Positions 1-9,218 of a DNA stretch of 35,557 nucleotides are shown here, one piece after another; within the stretch, counting starts at the first letter, position 1; every line of letters starts with the position of its first letter. The notes below the pieces were generated by a model. It did no database searches, had not been told where the DNA came from, and saw only the letters and a list, made by a program, of their open reading frames with translations. The DNA is taken from positions 1 through 35,557 of the forward strand of contig JAITVG010000101.1 of assembly GCA_031285925.1 (NCBI GenBank). The letters run 5' to 3'. A program made the position numbers and the translations under genes. Origin of the DNA: Tannerellaceae bacterium. Its GTDB lineage: Bacteria; Bacteroidota; Bacteroidia; Bacteroidales; Tannerellaceae.

Positions 1-2843
1 AGGATCGTGTAGTCGATCAAGACGATACCGTTCTTCACTACGATACCCATCAGCATGATCACACCGATCAGCGCCATTACTCCTAATGGCGTTTGCGTGA
101 TGGACAATCCGAGCACAACTCCCGTAAAGGCAAACGGGATGGAGAACATGATCACGAATGGATCGACCAGCGATTCAAACTGGGCTGCCATCACGATGAA
201 TACCAGAATGACGATCAACAGCATCAAGATTCCCAGGTCGGCAAACGTTTCCTGCTGATCTTCGTAAGTTCCTCCTATCTGCCAGCTGATGTCGGCGGGA
301 ATTTCCATACTGCGCATTTCCCGGTTGGCGGCGGCAACCACGTCGCTCAATGCGGCGCCCTGTCCCACAACGGCCGATACGGTAATTACGCGCTCACGGT
401 TCTTGCGCTCGATGGTCGGCGGCGTCATCCGTTCAACTACCGTGCCTACGTCGCGGATACGGATACCTTGCCCCATGCTGTTATACATCATAATGTTTTC
501 AAGGTCTTCCAGCGACCGGCGAAATTCCGGTGCGTAGCGCACGCGGATGTCATATTCATCTCCGTCTTCCCTATACTGAGAAGCGATAGAACCGTTGATG
601 CGGTTGCGCAGATACATGGACGCCGTCGTTACGTTCAGTCCGTGCTGGGCTAACTTTTCGCGGTCGAAGTCAATCTGATATTCCGGAATATAATCTTCGC
701 GGCTGATGTTTACCTGCGAAACGCCTTTATCGTTGCGCATACGTTCGGCTATTTGCTGTGCCATCTCATCCGTCTGTGCAAAATCATACCCGTAGATTTC
801 TATATCGACGGATGTTTCTCCGCCCATACCGCCACCGCCACCGGCACTGACGGTGTACTTTTTAATTTCGGAATATTGCCTGAGGTCTTGCCGCATCAAT
901 TCGCAAAGTTCTATCAGGCCACGTTCCCTTCCGTCCACTTTCACACGCTCGCCAACACTTTGCAGTCTGATGTTATATTCAATGATGTGCGTGCCGTTTT
1001 CACTCAACTGTGCAAACGTGTTGTCCGTATCGGCCTGCCCCTCGCTGAAGTTTATGATATCTATTTCCGGGTATTTCTCCGTAAATTCACGATCGATCTT
1101 CATGGCGAGGTCGCGGGTAATTTCCTGACGGGTACCGATCGGCAACTCGACGACAATACCTATACGGGCATTGTCCTGCGTGGGGAAGAACTCCGTTTTT
1201 ACGGTCGGTACAAGCATCATGCTTCCGACAAAGATCAGAAAAGCCCCGATGATGACCGTCGCCCTGTGGCGGACAGACCAGTTCAGGAACCGTGCGTAAT
1301 AAGTATCCAGCGCATTCAATGCTTTTTCTACCGGAATGAATAAAAGTAGGAACAGTTTTCCCTTCTTCGGGTTCAGGCGAAGCAATTTGGAGCAAAGCAT
1401 CGGAATAAGCGTAAGAGCGGCCAGCGTGGATACGATCATAATGATGCTGACGATCCATCCCAATTGCTTAAACAGGATACCGGCCAAACCCGTAACCATT
1501 GTCAGCGGAAGGAATACGGCCAGCATCGTCAGTGTGGAGGCGACTACGGAGATTGCCACTTCGTTGGTTGCATGTACGGCGGCCTCTTTGGGTTTGCTTC
1601 CCCGTTCGATATGCGTAGTCACATTTTCCAAAACCACGATCGCGTCGTCCACCACCATACCGATGGCAATGGAAAGCGAACTCAAGGAGATAATATTCAG
1701 TGTATTGCCCGATGCCAGCAGATAAGCAAAGGCGGCGATCAGGGAAATGGGGATGGTGAGTATAATGATAAACGTAGCTCTCCACCGGCCAAGGAACAGG
1801 AATACAACCAGCATTACGATGATGAACGTGATAGTGATCGTTTCGATCAAACTGTCGATCGTATTCTGAATATTGGTGGAAGTATCTACGATTATTCCCA
1901 GCTTCACGTCGGAAGGAAGGGATTCCTGCAGGGAAGGAAGCAAATCCTGTACTTTTTTGGAGATGTTCACCGAGTTGGCGCCCGCCTGTTTCTGTACGAT
2001 GATCATACCTCCGCGCACACCGTTGTTGTAAGTTTCCTGCGCACGTTCTTCAACCGTGTCTTCCACGCGGGCGACATCCCGCAGGTAGATGGTTTTCCCG
2101 TTCTGATACCCGATCACAATATTCATGATCACCCCGGCATCGATAAATTCACCCTGCACACGAAGGGAGTAGGTATTGGATCCAATATCTATACTTCCGG
2201 CAGGCGTGTTCCTGTTTTCCGAAGCGATAATAGACGAAATGCTTTCGATCGTTTGCCCGTAGGCTTCCAGTTTGTACGGATCGCAATAAACCTGAACTTC
2301 ACGGATGGGCGTACCGGCAATGGAAACGGCACCGACTCCGCCTATACGCGCAATGGGGTTTGCTACCCGGTCGTCCAGTATCTTGTATAACGCATTGGTG
2401 CTTTCTTCCGCCGTTACGGAAAGCATAAGGATCGGAATGTTTTCCGTACCGAACTTGAAAATGACCGGACTTTCGACCGCTTCGGGCAAGAAGGATGTAA
2501 CCATATCCAACTTGTCGCGAACGTCGTTTGTCGCCACGTCGATATCGGTGCCATACTCAAATTCGAGCATGACGATGGAAATATTCTCTTTGGATTGCGA
2601 AACGATACTTTTCAAATCGCTGACGCTGTTCAATGTATTTTCCAAAGGCCTGGAAAGGTTTGTTTCAATGTCCGCGGCGCTCGCTCCGGGATAGGCCGTC
2701 ATGACCAACAGAAAATTGGATTCGATTTCCGGCAGCAAATCGACAGATAACCGGGTCAGGGAATAAAGCCCCATAATCACGACAGCCACAAAGACAAGGG
2801 CTGTCGTAACCGGTTTCTTTACCGCACTACTATATAAACTCAT
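1..2843 (-). CDS. RND-family efflux transporter permease subunit (AcrB/MdtB-like), C-terminus beyond window start
   Basis: Minus-strand reading from ATG (revcomp of 2841-2843) gives MSLYSSAVKKPVTTALV..., followed by a continuous coding frame to the window edge; located directly downstream of the adaptor and TolC genes. The plus-strand ORFs here are antisense shadows. Confidence 0.9.
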   Translation of the reverse strand, partial: MSLYSSAVKKPVTTALVFVAVVIMGLYSLTRLSVDLLPEIESNFLLVMTAYPGASAADIETNLSRPLENTLNSVSDLKSIVSQSKENISIVMLEFEYGTDIDVATNDVRDKLDMVTSFLPEAVESPVIFKFGTENIPILMLSVTAEESTNALYKILDDRVANPIARIGGVGAVSIAGTPIREVQVYCDPYKLEAYGQTIESISSIIASENRNTPAGSIDIGSNTYSLRVQGEFIDAGVIMNIVIGYQNGKTIYLRDVARVEDTVEERAQETYNNGVRGGMIIVQKQAGANSVNISKKVQDLLPSLQESLPSDVKLGIIVDTSTNIQNTIDSLIETITITFIIVMLVVFLFLGRWRATFIIILTIPISLIAAFAYLLASGNTLNIISLSSLSIAIGMVVDDAIVVLENVTTHIERGSKPKEAAVHATNEVAISVVASTLTMLAVFLPLTMVTGLAGILFKQLGWIVSIIMIVSTLAALTLIPMLCSKLLRLNPKKGKLFLLLFIPVEKALNALDTYYARFLNWSVRHRATVIIGAFLIFVGSMMLVPTVKTEFFPTQDNARIGIVVELPIGTRQEITRDLAMKIDREFTEKYPEIDIINFSEGQADTDNTFAQLSENGTHIIEYNIRLQSVGERVKVDGRERGLIELCELMRQDLRQYSEIKKYTVSAGGGGGMGGETSVDIEIYGYDFAQTDEMAQQIAERMRNDKGVSQVNISREDYIPEYQIDFDREKLAQHGLNVTTASMYLRNRINGSIASQYREDGDEYDIRVRYAPEFRRSLEDLENIMMYNSMGQGIRIRDVGTVVERMTPPTIERKNRERVITVSAVVGQGAALSDVVAAANREMRSMEIPADISWQIGGTYEDQQETFADLGILMLLIVILVFIVMAAQFESLVDPFVIMFSIPFAFTGVVLGLSITQTPLGVMALIGVIMLMGIVVKNGIVLIDYTI

Positions 2844-2856
2844 ATCGTATTATTTC

Positions 2857-3876
2857 TTAATTTACAACTTCAACTTCCATTCCGTTCGTCAAACGGCTTT
2901 GTCCGGTGATCACCACCCGGTCGCCATCGTTTACGCCCGAATTTACTTCATACCGGTTATCCATCCGGCGCCCCAGTATAACCTTCTCGTAAGAAACCGT
3001 ACCGTCTTTATACACATAAACATACCTGTCGCCCGAACCGGCTTGCTTCACTACGGCCTGATCCGGAATAACCACATGATTCATCGTGCCGAGGCTTAAA
3101 GACACACGGGAAAACATTCCCGGACGTATCCGCTGGTCATTGTTGGCGATCCTGATCTCTACGGGGAATGTGCGCGTAGCCGGGTCGATGGTCGGATGAA
3201 CCAGATGTATTTTCCCTTCAAAGGATTCATCTCCGTATACATCCAGTCGAACCGCCACATCCATTCCTTTTTTTACATGTTTGAAGTAACCTTCTGAAAT
3301 GTTAATCATCAACTTTACGGGATTGATCTGTTCCACCGTATACACCGGTGTGGCTCCGTTATACAGATCACCGTTGTCGTAATTGCGGGCGGTCACTATG
3401 CCTGCTATCGGGCTTTGCAAGCGATTGTTTTCCAATAAATTGTTGTATATCGTACGGCTTACTTCCAATGCCGTCTTTTGCGCGTCCCAAGCCGATCTGG
3501 ATACACCGCCGACTTTAAACAGTTCGTCAATACGGCTGAACTCCTTTTCCTGGTTATCCATCTGTATTTTGGTTTGTTGCAGGCTCGTGGCATCCATCGT
3601 GGCAAGCAGTTGTCCGGCATTTACCCGGTCGCCCACTTCCACGTGAAGTTTCTCTATGCGCACGGGAGCCTGAGGCGCTATCGAGTTGGATATGTTTGCC
3701 GTTACGGTAGCCGTAAACTCCGCAACCTGTTCCACCTCCTGCAAGTGTACCGTTTCCAGTTTCACCTTCACTTTTTCCTCAACCGCGGTATTTTCTTTCG
3801 ATTTATCACCTGTGCACGACATTAGAAAGACAATGCTTGCAACCGGTATTACTTTCAGCATTTTACTTGTTTTCAT
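2857..3876 (-). CDS. Efflux RND transporter periplasmic adaptor (membrane fusion protein, lipoprotein)
   Basis: 339 aa; lipoprotein-like signal (VFLMSCTGDK); HlyD/AcrA features (VEVGDRVNAGQLLATMD, LQSPIAGIVTARNYDNGDLYNG). Confidence 0.92.
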   Translation of the reverse strand: MKTSKMLKVIPVASIVFLMSCTGDKSKENTAVEEKVKVKLETVHLQEVEQVAEFTATVTANISNSIAPQAPVRIEKLHVEVGDRVNAGQLLATMDATSLQQTKIQMDNQEKEFSRIDELFKVGGVSRSAWDAQKTALEVSRTIYNNLLENNRLQSPIAGIVTARNYDNGDLYNGATPVYTVEQINPVKLMINISEGYFKHVKKGMDVAVRLDVYGDESFEGKIHLVHPTIDPATRTFPVEIRIANNDQRIRPGMFSRVSLSLGTMNHVVIPDQAVVKQAGSGDRYVYVYKDGTVSYEKVILGRRMDNRYEVNSGVNDGDRVVITGQSRLTNGMEVEVVN

Positions 3877-3900
3877 TTTATTCCTATGGTTTTATTGTTA

Positions 3901-5391
3901 TCAAATCTTTTGCGTATCTTTTCCTAAAATCTTTTCCAGATCGGCTTTAGCTACTACATAGTCGTAAATCGCCTGATTGTAGTTCAGCCGCGATTGCGTC
4001 AAAGCAAGTTCGGAATCATTCAGTTCCAGTAAAGTTCCGGCGCCTGTTTCGTAACGTTTTTGAGCGATCAACTGTCCTCTTTCAGCCTGTCCCACTCCCC
4101 GGCGGGCAGCTTCGTAGCGTTTGAGGCAGGTATTCATGTTGTCCATGTACTGTTTGACGGCCAATTGCAGGTTTCGTTTCGTGTCGTCGCGCTGTATGGC
4201 CAACTGGTTCATGGTGACCCGCGTTTGATTCATCCGCTGTATGCGGCTTCCGCCCGAATAGATCGGGATGGAGAGGGATAAGCCTACGATTGAAAAAGGA
4301 TTCCACTGGTAGTTCTTGAATTTGAAATCGTTGTTCATCGCACTCCAGTTGTAGGCAGCCGAAAGCGAAAGGGTAGGCAGGAAATCGAGCTTCTGCATTT
4401 CCAGTGTCTTCTTTAACTGCGACGACTGCAAATCGATTTGCTTCAGGTTCGTATTACCGGCCAGCGCCGTATCCGTCGACAGGTAATCATCGAACAGCAG
4501 GGTTTTGTAATCTTCCAGCATTCCTTCGCATTCAACCGACAGTTCAAGGTCTATTCCCAGCAAGGCTTTGAGTTGCCATTTGGCAAGCGTTACCGCGCTT
4601 TCGGCTTGAAGCATATTCGGTTCCAGATTCTTAACGGCAACATCGGCGCGGATCAAGTCGTATTCGGCTACCAGTCCCTGGTCGTATTTGTTTTTAATGT
4701 CCCGGTAGTTTTCCATCGCGTTGTCGTAGCTATCCTTGAATACGCGGTACGAGTCATTCGCCAGCATTACTCCGTAGTAACTCTTTTTCACCTGATTTGC
4801 CATATCTATTTTAGATGAACGCGCCTGTTCGATCGCCAGTTCCACGTCCAGCCCCGAAATCGCCAGGCTCTTCCACAGCGATGCGTTGATCAGAGGCATA
4901 CCGGCGCTGAAGCCAAGGCTCCAGTTGTTGTCGCGGCCTACCGAAATCCCTTCGCTGCCCCCTTCGGAAGGCTCCGGCTTCGGAATGTTTGCATTTATGT
5001 TTTCCGCCAGCGTGCCTTCCTTGTAACCGGGAACCAAATCCGCGATAGTCTTATCCGTTCCTTTTATCAGCGGTTCCGTGATGGGTGCAAGCATGGAAGT
5101 CATATCAAACGCACCATCCATATACATCACCTGCTTTTGCAGCGTCCGCGTATAGTCCGCGCTGAAATTAACCTGCGGAAACAGGGCTGCGTACGATCCT
5201 TTCCTGGCGTATTTCTTCTTTTCAATTTCCCGGTCGGCAACCTTTACCGTCGGGCTTTCAGTCATCGCTATTTCCAGCGCCTTGTCGAGCGTGAGCACAA
5301 TCGTTTCCTGCGCCCGCGTTGAAAAAGCAAAGGATGGCAGTAGCACAAGCACTGCGCAAATCATCTTTCTACTCACAACGAATCGTTTCAT
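3901..5391 (-). CDS. TolC-family outer membrane efflux protein
   Basis: 496 aa; signal peptide; TolC-type repeats (LTLDKALEIAMTESPTVKVADREI..., ARRGVGQAERGQLIAQKRYETGAGTLLELNDSELALTQSRLNYNQAIYDYVVAKADLEKILG). Confidence 0.93.
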   Translation of the reverse strand: MKRFVVSRKMICAVLVLLPSFAFSTRAQETIVLTLDKALEIAMTESPTVKVADREIEKKKYARKGSYAALFPQVNFSADYTRTLQKQVMYMDGAFDMTSMLAPITEPLIKGTDKTIADLVPGYKEGTLAENINANIPKPEPSEGGSEGISVGRDNNWSLGFSAGMPLINASLWKSLAISGLDVELAIEQARSSKIDMANQVKKSYYGVMLANDSYRVFKDSYDNAMENYRDIKNKYDQGLVAEYDLIRADVAVKNLEPNMLQAESAVTLAKWQLKALLGIDLELSVECEGMLEDYKTLLFDDYLSTDTALAGNTNLKQIDLQSSQLKKTLEMQKLDFLPTLSLSAAYNWSAMNNDFKFKNYQWNPFSIVGLSLSIPIYSGGSRIQRMNQTRVTMNQLAIQRDDTKRNLQLAVKQYMDNMNTCLKRYEAARRGVGQAERGQLIAQKRYETGAGTLLELNDSELALTQSRLNYNQAIYDYVVAKADLEKILGKDTQKI

Positions 5392-5421
5392 CTGATTTTT
5401 GATTTGAGTTTTAATTAAACT

Positions 5422-6030
5422 TTATGCCTTTGTATAAATCATTTTATTTTTCATCTCCCAACTGTCAAGTATTTGCCTCCCTTTCCCGGTGCTTATTCCA
5501 TGAAGGAAAATAGTCAGTACCGTGTCGTATACCTCTCTGTTTGAATACCGGCAAAATGTTTTCGACGGTTGGAGCATTTGAGCCTGTTCCTCGAACAGAA
5601 GGGCAACGATTTCGAAATTTACTTCTTTCCGGAACACGCCTTCTTTCACTCCCCGATCGAACAGGTAGATACATTTTTTTATATAACTGTTCTTTCCCGT
5701 TTCTACCTCTTCCTGTGCTCTGGGGTATTTCTTCAAATCTTCATAAAATTTCAGGCTATACCACCGGGGATTTTTCATTATCTCGGCGTAGATCAGAATA
5801 AAGATGTCGAGAGCCGTATAGTCTCCCTTCTCTATCTGGTGCAAATGTTCCGCCAGTTGCCGGTGTGCATATTTCAATCCTTCCACCAGCAAGTCTTCCT
5901 TGTCAGCGAAATATTCATACAGCGTACGTTTGGATATGCCTGCGCTGCAAGCAATATCATCCATACTTACCCGCTTTATTCCGTATTGAGCGAATAAATC
6001 CAATGCCGTTGATATGATTTTCCCTTTCAC
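5422..6030 (-). CDS. TetR/AcrR-family transcriptional regulator
   Basis: 202 aa; N-terminal TetR HTH (ISTALDLFAQYGIKRVSMDDIACSAGISKRTLYEYFADKEDLL); first gene of the efflux operon. Confidence 0.92.
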   Translation of the reverse strand: MKGKIISTALDLFAQYGIKRVSMDDIACSAGISKRTLYEYFADKEDLLVEGLKYAHRQLAEHLHQIEKGDYTALDIFILIYAEIMKNPRWYSLKFYEDLKKYPRAQEEVETGKNSYIKKCIYLFDRGVKEGVFRKEVNFEIVALLFEEQAQMLQPSKTFCRYSNREVYDTVLTIFLHGISTGKGRQILDSWEMKNKMIYTKA

Positions 6031-6165
6031 GAAATTGTTTTTTACCGAATAACCGCGGCAAAGGTCTGTTATTTGTCGGAAACCGAAATGGTTTATTCTA
6101 TTACAGGATTGGTATATTTCGAATATATTCGGAAGGAAAAGGGGATTTTTTCGGCAAATACTCCC

Positions 6166-6173
6166 TACATTTG
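6166..6173 (+). promoter_or_regulatory. Candidate Bacteroidota -7 element (TACATTTG) upstream of the AraC-family gene
   Basis: Matches TAnnTTTG, 28 bp upstream of the ATG; T-rich stretch about 20 bp further upstream. Confidence 0.4.
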
Positions 6174-6201
6174 TTGGTCAAAAACGAAACAGTAATTATT
6201 T

Positions 6202-7104
6202 ATGGCAAATCTTCCGGTAATTGAGATGACGGTTGTGAGCGATCTTATAACCGCAACCGATAGTTTTCAGGACATGCTGACGGTAGCGGATGTAGATGCA
6301 ACTATTTCGATTAAACGATATGAATTTGAAGGCTATACGGATCCGGTTCGTTTGAATGCCCTTTTCCTGATACTGGTGTTGAAAGGGGAGGCGAAAATCA
6401 GTCTGGACTATATACATTATACCATTAGCCCGAATATGCTTGTTACCGTAATGCCCGTACATATTCTTCAGGCAGCCGAAGTCAGTCCCGACTTCAAGGC
6501 GGTGATGATCATGATCCACCGCTCTTTCCTTGAAGGATTGAATATAGCCCAACGCACACCTTCGATGACCAACTACATGCTTCTTCGTAAAAACCCCTGC
6601 ACAAATCTGTTGCCGGAAGAAACATTGCATTTGGAGAACTGTACCCGGCAATTGCGCGAGAAGATACACCGGCGCACACATGCCTTTCATAAGGAGCTTA
6701 TGCAAAACGCCTTTGTCGCACTGATGTTGGAGATGGCCGATATTATGGTGGGAAAGAAGGATACGGTTGTACACCGCACACTGTCGCGCAAGGAAGAAAT
6801 CATGAATAAATTCGTGAACCTTCTCATCCGGCACGGCAAGCGCGAACATCATGTGTCTTTTTATGCGGCGAAACTGTTCATCACTCCCCAGTATCTGTCC
6901 CTGATCCTGAAGGAACTGTCCGGAAAGTCGGCCAATAAATGGATTGACGAAGCGCTTGTGATGGAAGCCGGGATATTGTTGAAGACGCCGGAACTGACGG
7001 TACAGCAGGTGGCCGACGAATTAAACTTCTCCGACCAGTCTACCTTCGGCAAGTTCTTCAAGAAGAATACAGGCCTCTCTCCGATGGAATACAGGAAAGT
7101 GTGA
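6202..7104 (+). CDS. AraC-family transcriptional regulator
   Basis: 300 aa; C-terminal AraC HTH (VQQVADELNFSDQSTFGKFFKKNTGLSPMEYRK). Confidence 0.93.
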   Translation: MANLPVIEMTVVSDLITATDSFQDMLTVADVDATISIKRYEFEGYTDPVRLNALFLILVLKGEAKISLDYIHYTISPNMLVTVMPVHILQAAEVSPDFKAVMIMIHRSFLEGLNIAQRTPSMTNYMLLRKNPCTNLLPEETLHLENCTRQLREKIHRRTHAFHKELMQNAFVALMLEMADIMVGKKDTVVHRTLSRKEEIMNKFVNLLIRHGKREHHVSFYAAKLFITPQYLSLILKELSGKSANKWIDEALVMEAGILLKTPELTVQQVADELNFSDQSTFGKFFKKNTGLSPMEYRKV

Positions 7105-7177
7105 TTACTAATGTTCTGCTATTTCACTTCAATATCTTTGCTTAACCGGATGTCTGCGGAGGAAGCTCCGGCCATCA
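7039..7177. repeat. Left copy of the duplicated araC 3'-end / GH3 3'-end junction
   Basis: 7039-7080 matches 14954-14995 (3 mismatches in 42); 7120-7177 matches 14996-15053 (1 mismatch in 58). The right copy lacks 7081-7119. Confidence 0.9.
7120..7177 (-). pseudogene. 58-bp relic of a GH3 gene 3' end
   Basis: Reverse complement reads ...MAGASSADIRLSKDIEVK*, versus ...MAGASSADIRLSKEIEVK* at the end of the intact GH3 CDS (14995-17178). Confidence 0.85.
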
Positions 7178-7182
7178 CGCAC

Positions 7183-7271
7183 ACACACAGCACATTGCGA
7201 AATGTGAAAAAGTGTTTCTATATATAGTACGCGCTCGTACTACCTATACAACGGCGCCGTACTATAGGTAG
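7183..7271 (+). repeat. 89-bp repeat element, left copy; inverted relative to 18953-19041
   Basis: Reverse complement of 18953-19041 aligns over 89/89 positions without gaps and with about 4 mismatches; contains cacatt-gcga-aatgtg, tagtac-gcgctc-gtacta and acctata..ggcgcc..tataggt hairpins. Confidence 0.9.
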
Positions 7272-7348
7272 TACGCGCTCATACTACCCCATACTTTTTT
7301 ATACAATACTTCGTTAAACTTTCATTTTACTTTTTAATTTTGCCAAAT

Positions 7349-7921
7349 ATGGAAACCAGAGATATATCGGAAATAGACAAACTCTTTTGGCAGATAGCGT
7401 TAAAGGACGATGAGGGCGCTTTCCGCTCTTTGTTTCTTGATTATTTTTCTTCGCTTTGTGTTTTTGCACACAGGTATATCGAAAGTTGGGAAACGTGTGA
7501 AGATGTAGTGCAGGATACCTTTTATAAAATATGGAAAAACCGCAGGAAACTGGAAATAAGCGCTTCGGGCAGGAATTTTTTGATTACCAGCGTGCGGAAC
7601 GGCTGCATCGACTATCTGCGCAGAAAAGAAACGGAAACCTTATGGAAAGAAAAAGAATTGCAGCATAACACGATATATGCCGCGGAAAATATTTACTCGA
7701 CAACAGAACTGGAAGAAATCTTAAATTCGGCATTGAAACGTTTACCTGAAAATGTGCGCACAGTGTTCGAACAAAGCCGTTTTGAAGGGAAAACTTATGC
7801 GGATATTGCCTCCGGACAATCTATTTCGGTCAAGACGGTGGAAGCCTACATGACGAGGGCATTGAAACAATTGCGCATAGAACTTAAAGATTATTTGCCA
7901 CTGATTTTACTTTTTCTGTAA
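7349..7921 (+). CDS. RNA polymerase ECF-type sigma-70 factor
   Basis: About 190 aa; sigma-70 region 2 (YIESWETCEDVVQDTFYKIWKNR) and region 4 (LKRLPENVRTVFEQSRFEGKTYADIASGQSISVKTVEAYMTRALKQLR); followed by FecR and SusC. ORF track start at 7340 is TTG; ATG at 7349 preferred. Confidence 0.93.
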   Translation: METRDISEIDKLFWQIALKDDEGAFRSLFLDYFSSLCVFAHRYIESWETCEDVVQDTFYKIWKNRRKLEISASGRNFLITSVRNGCIDYLRRKETETLWKEKELQHNTIYAAENIYSTTELEEILNSALKRLPENVRTVFEQSRFEGKTYADIASGQSISVKTVEAYMTRALKQLRIELKDYLPLILLFL

Positions 7922-7981
7922 AAAAAACTTTTTTCATAGGGTACAGCTCCACCTGTACGTCTATTTTTAAAATTAAATGTA

Positions 7982-9010
7982 GTGAACATCACCACGCAAC
8001 ATATATTAGCCTATCTGGATAAAGAATTGTCGACGGAAGAAAGGTATGATTTCGAGAAAACGCTGGAGTCTTCGGCCGAATTGCGGCAGGAATTGGAGGA
8101 AATACGTTTGGCCTGGGAAATGACTGCCGAATTGAAAATGCACAAACGAATCAACACAGCAAAAAACTGGAAAGAATTATCCCGTAGAATAACGGTCGAG
8201 AAATTTCGGAGAAAATTATGGATATTTACACGTAACACTGCCGCCATATTCTTGTTGCCGTTCATGATCGCTGCCCTTTTATTATTCAAAGGCGTAAAAG
8301 AACGTGATCATGCACCTGCTGAGCAGATAGAACTTACGTCGGCCAACGGGCTTGTGTCGAAAGTTTCATTATCTGACGGATCGGAAGTCTGGCTTAACTC
8401 CGGTTCAAAACTGTCTTATCCGCAACGGTTTAAAGAAGGTATCCGTGAAGTTTCCCTTTCCGGAGAAGCCTATTTTAAGGTAAAAGCCGACGATGAAAAC
8501 CGCTTTGTCGTACTTGCCGGCGAGAAGTTGTCGGTAAGCGCTTACGGCACGGAATTTAATATATGCGCATACGAAGATGAACAGACGATCGAAGCGACCC
8601 TGGTTGCCGGAAATATAGAAGTAAGTGTCGTTGCGGACGAAAAGTCCGGAAAAACAAAGATCCTTCGCGAACAGCAAGCCGTGTTTGATAAAGAAAGCGG
8701 AAAATTAACCGCCGGCAGAATCAATGTGGCGGTAGAAACTTCATGGAAAGACGGGAAAATGCTATTTCGCAGAGCAAACATGAAGGAGATAACACGCTGC
8801 CTGTCGCATCATTTCAATGTAGACATATATTTACAGGGCGAAGAACTGCATGACTATGAATATTCCGCAACTTTTACGACAGAAACCCTGGAAGAAATAC
8901 TGTATTTGCTGGAGAAGTCATCGCCTATAAAAATAGAGATAATATATCCGGAACAAGCGGATAATTATTCGTATACAAAACGTTCGGTAGTAATAAGTAT
9001 AAAAGAATAA
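7982..9010 (+). CDS. FecR-family anti-sigma factor (GTG start)
   Basis: 342 aa; FecR core (LTSANGLVSKVSLSDGSEVWLNSGSKLSYPQRFKEGIREVSLSGEAYFKV); one TM segment; C-terminal DUF4974-like region; adjacent to ECF sigma. Confidence 0.92.
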   Translation: MNITTQHILAYLDKELSTEERYDFEKTLESSAELRQELEEIRLAWEMTAELKMHKRINTAKNWKELSRRITVEKFRRKLWIFTRNTAAIFLLPFMIAALLLFKGVKERDHAPAEQIELTSANGLVSKVSLSDGSEVWLNSGSKLSYPQRFKEGIREVSLSGEAYFKVKADDENRFVVLAGEKLSVSAYGTEFNICAYEDEQTIEATLVAGNIEVSVVADEKSGKTKILREQQAVFDKESGKLTAGRINVAVETSWKDGKMLFRRANMKEITRCLSHHFNVDIYLQGEELHDYEYSATFTTETLEEILYLLEKSSPIKIEIIYPEQADNYSYTKRSVVISIKE

Positions 9011-9218
9011 GAGAGATGAAATAAAACGAGTTGTAATCTTAAATTGATATACCTATGGGAAAGTAAATTATGAAGGACAAAAAAAACGGGAACATGTAAA
9101 ATGACATCTTCCCGTAATATCAAACTCTGTTACCGATCCGAAAATCTCACCTGACGAACGGTAACAAATCAAGTAAGTACTGTAAACTTAATTAATTAAA
9201 TTTGACAATGTTAAAGAT

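Noticed and set aside
753-2694. Plus-strand ORFs (753-1343, 1464-2390, 2305-2694)
   Set aside because: Antisense shadows of the minus-strand RND permease; translations are compositionally odd and not recognisable.
1-6030. Efflux operon as a novel system
   Set aside because: Standard TetR-TolC-adaptor-RND arrangement common in Bacteroidota.
6196-6852. 218-aa minus-strand ORF opposite the AraC gene
   Set aside because: The AraC reading is clearly supported by its HTH; the opposing ORF has no recognisable features.
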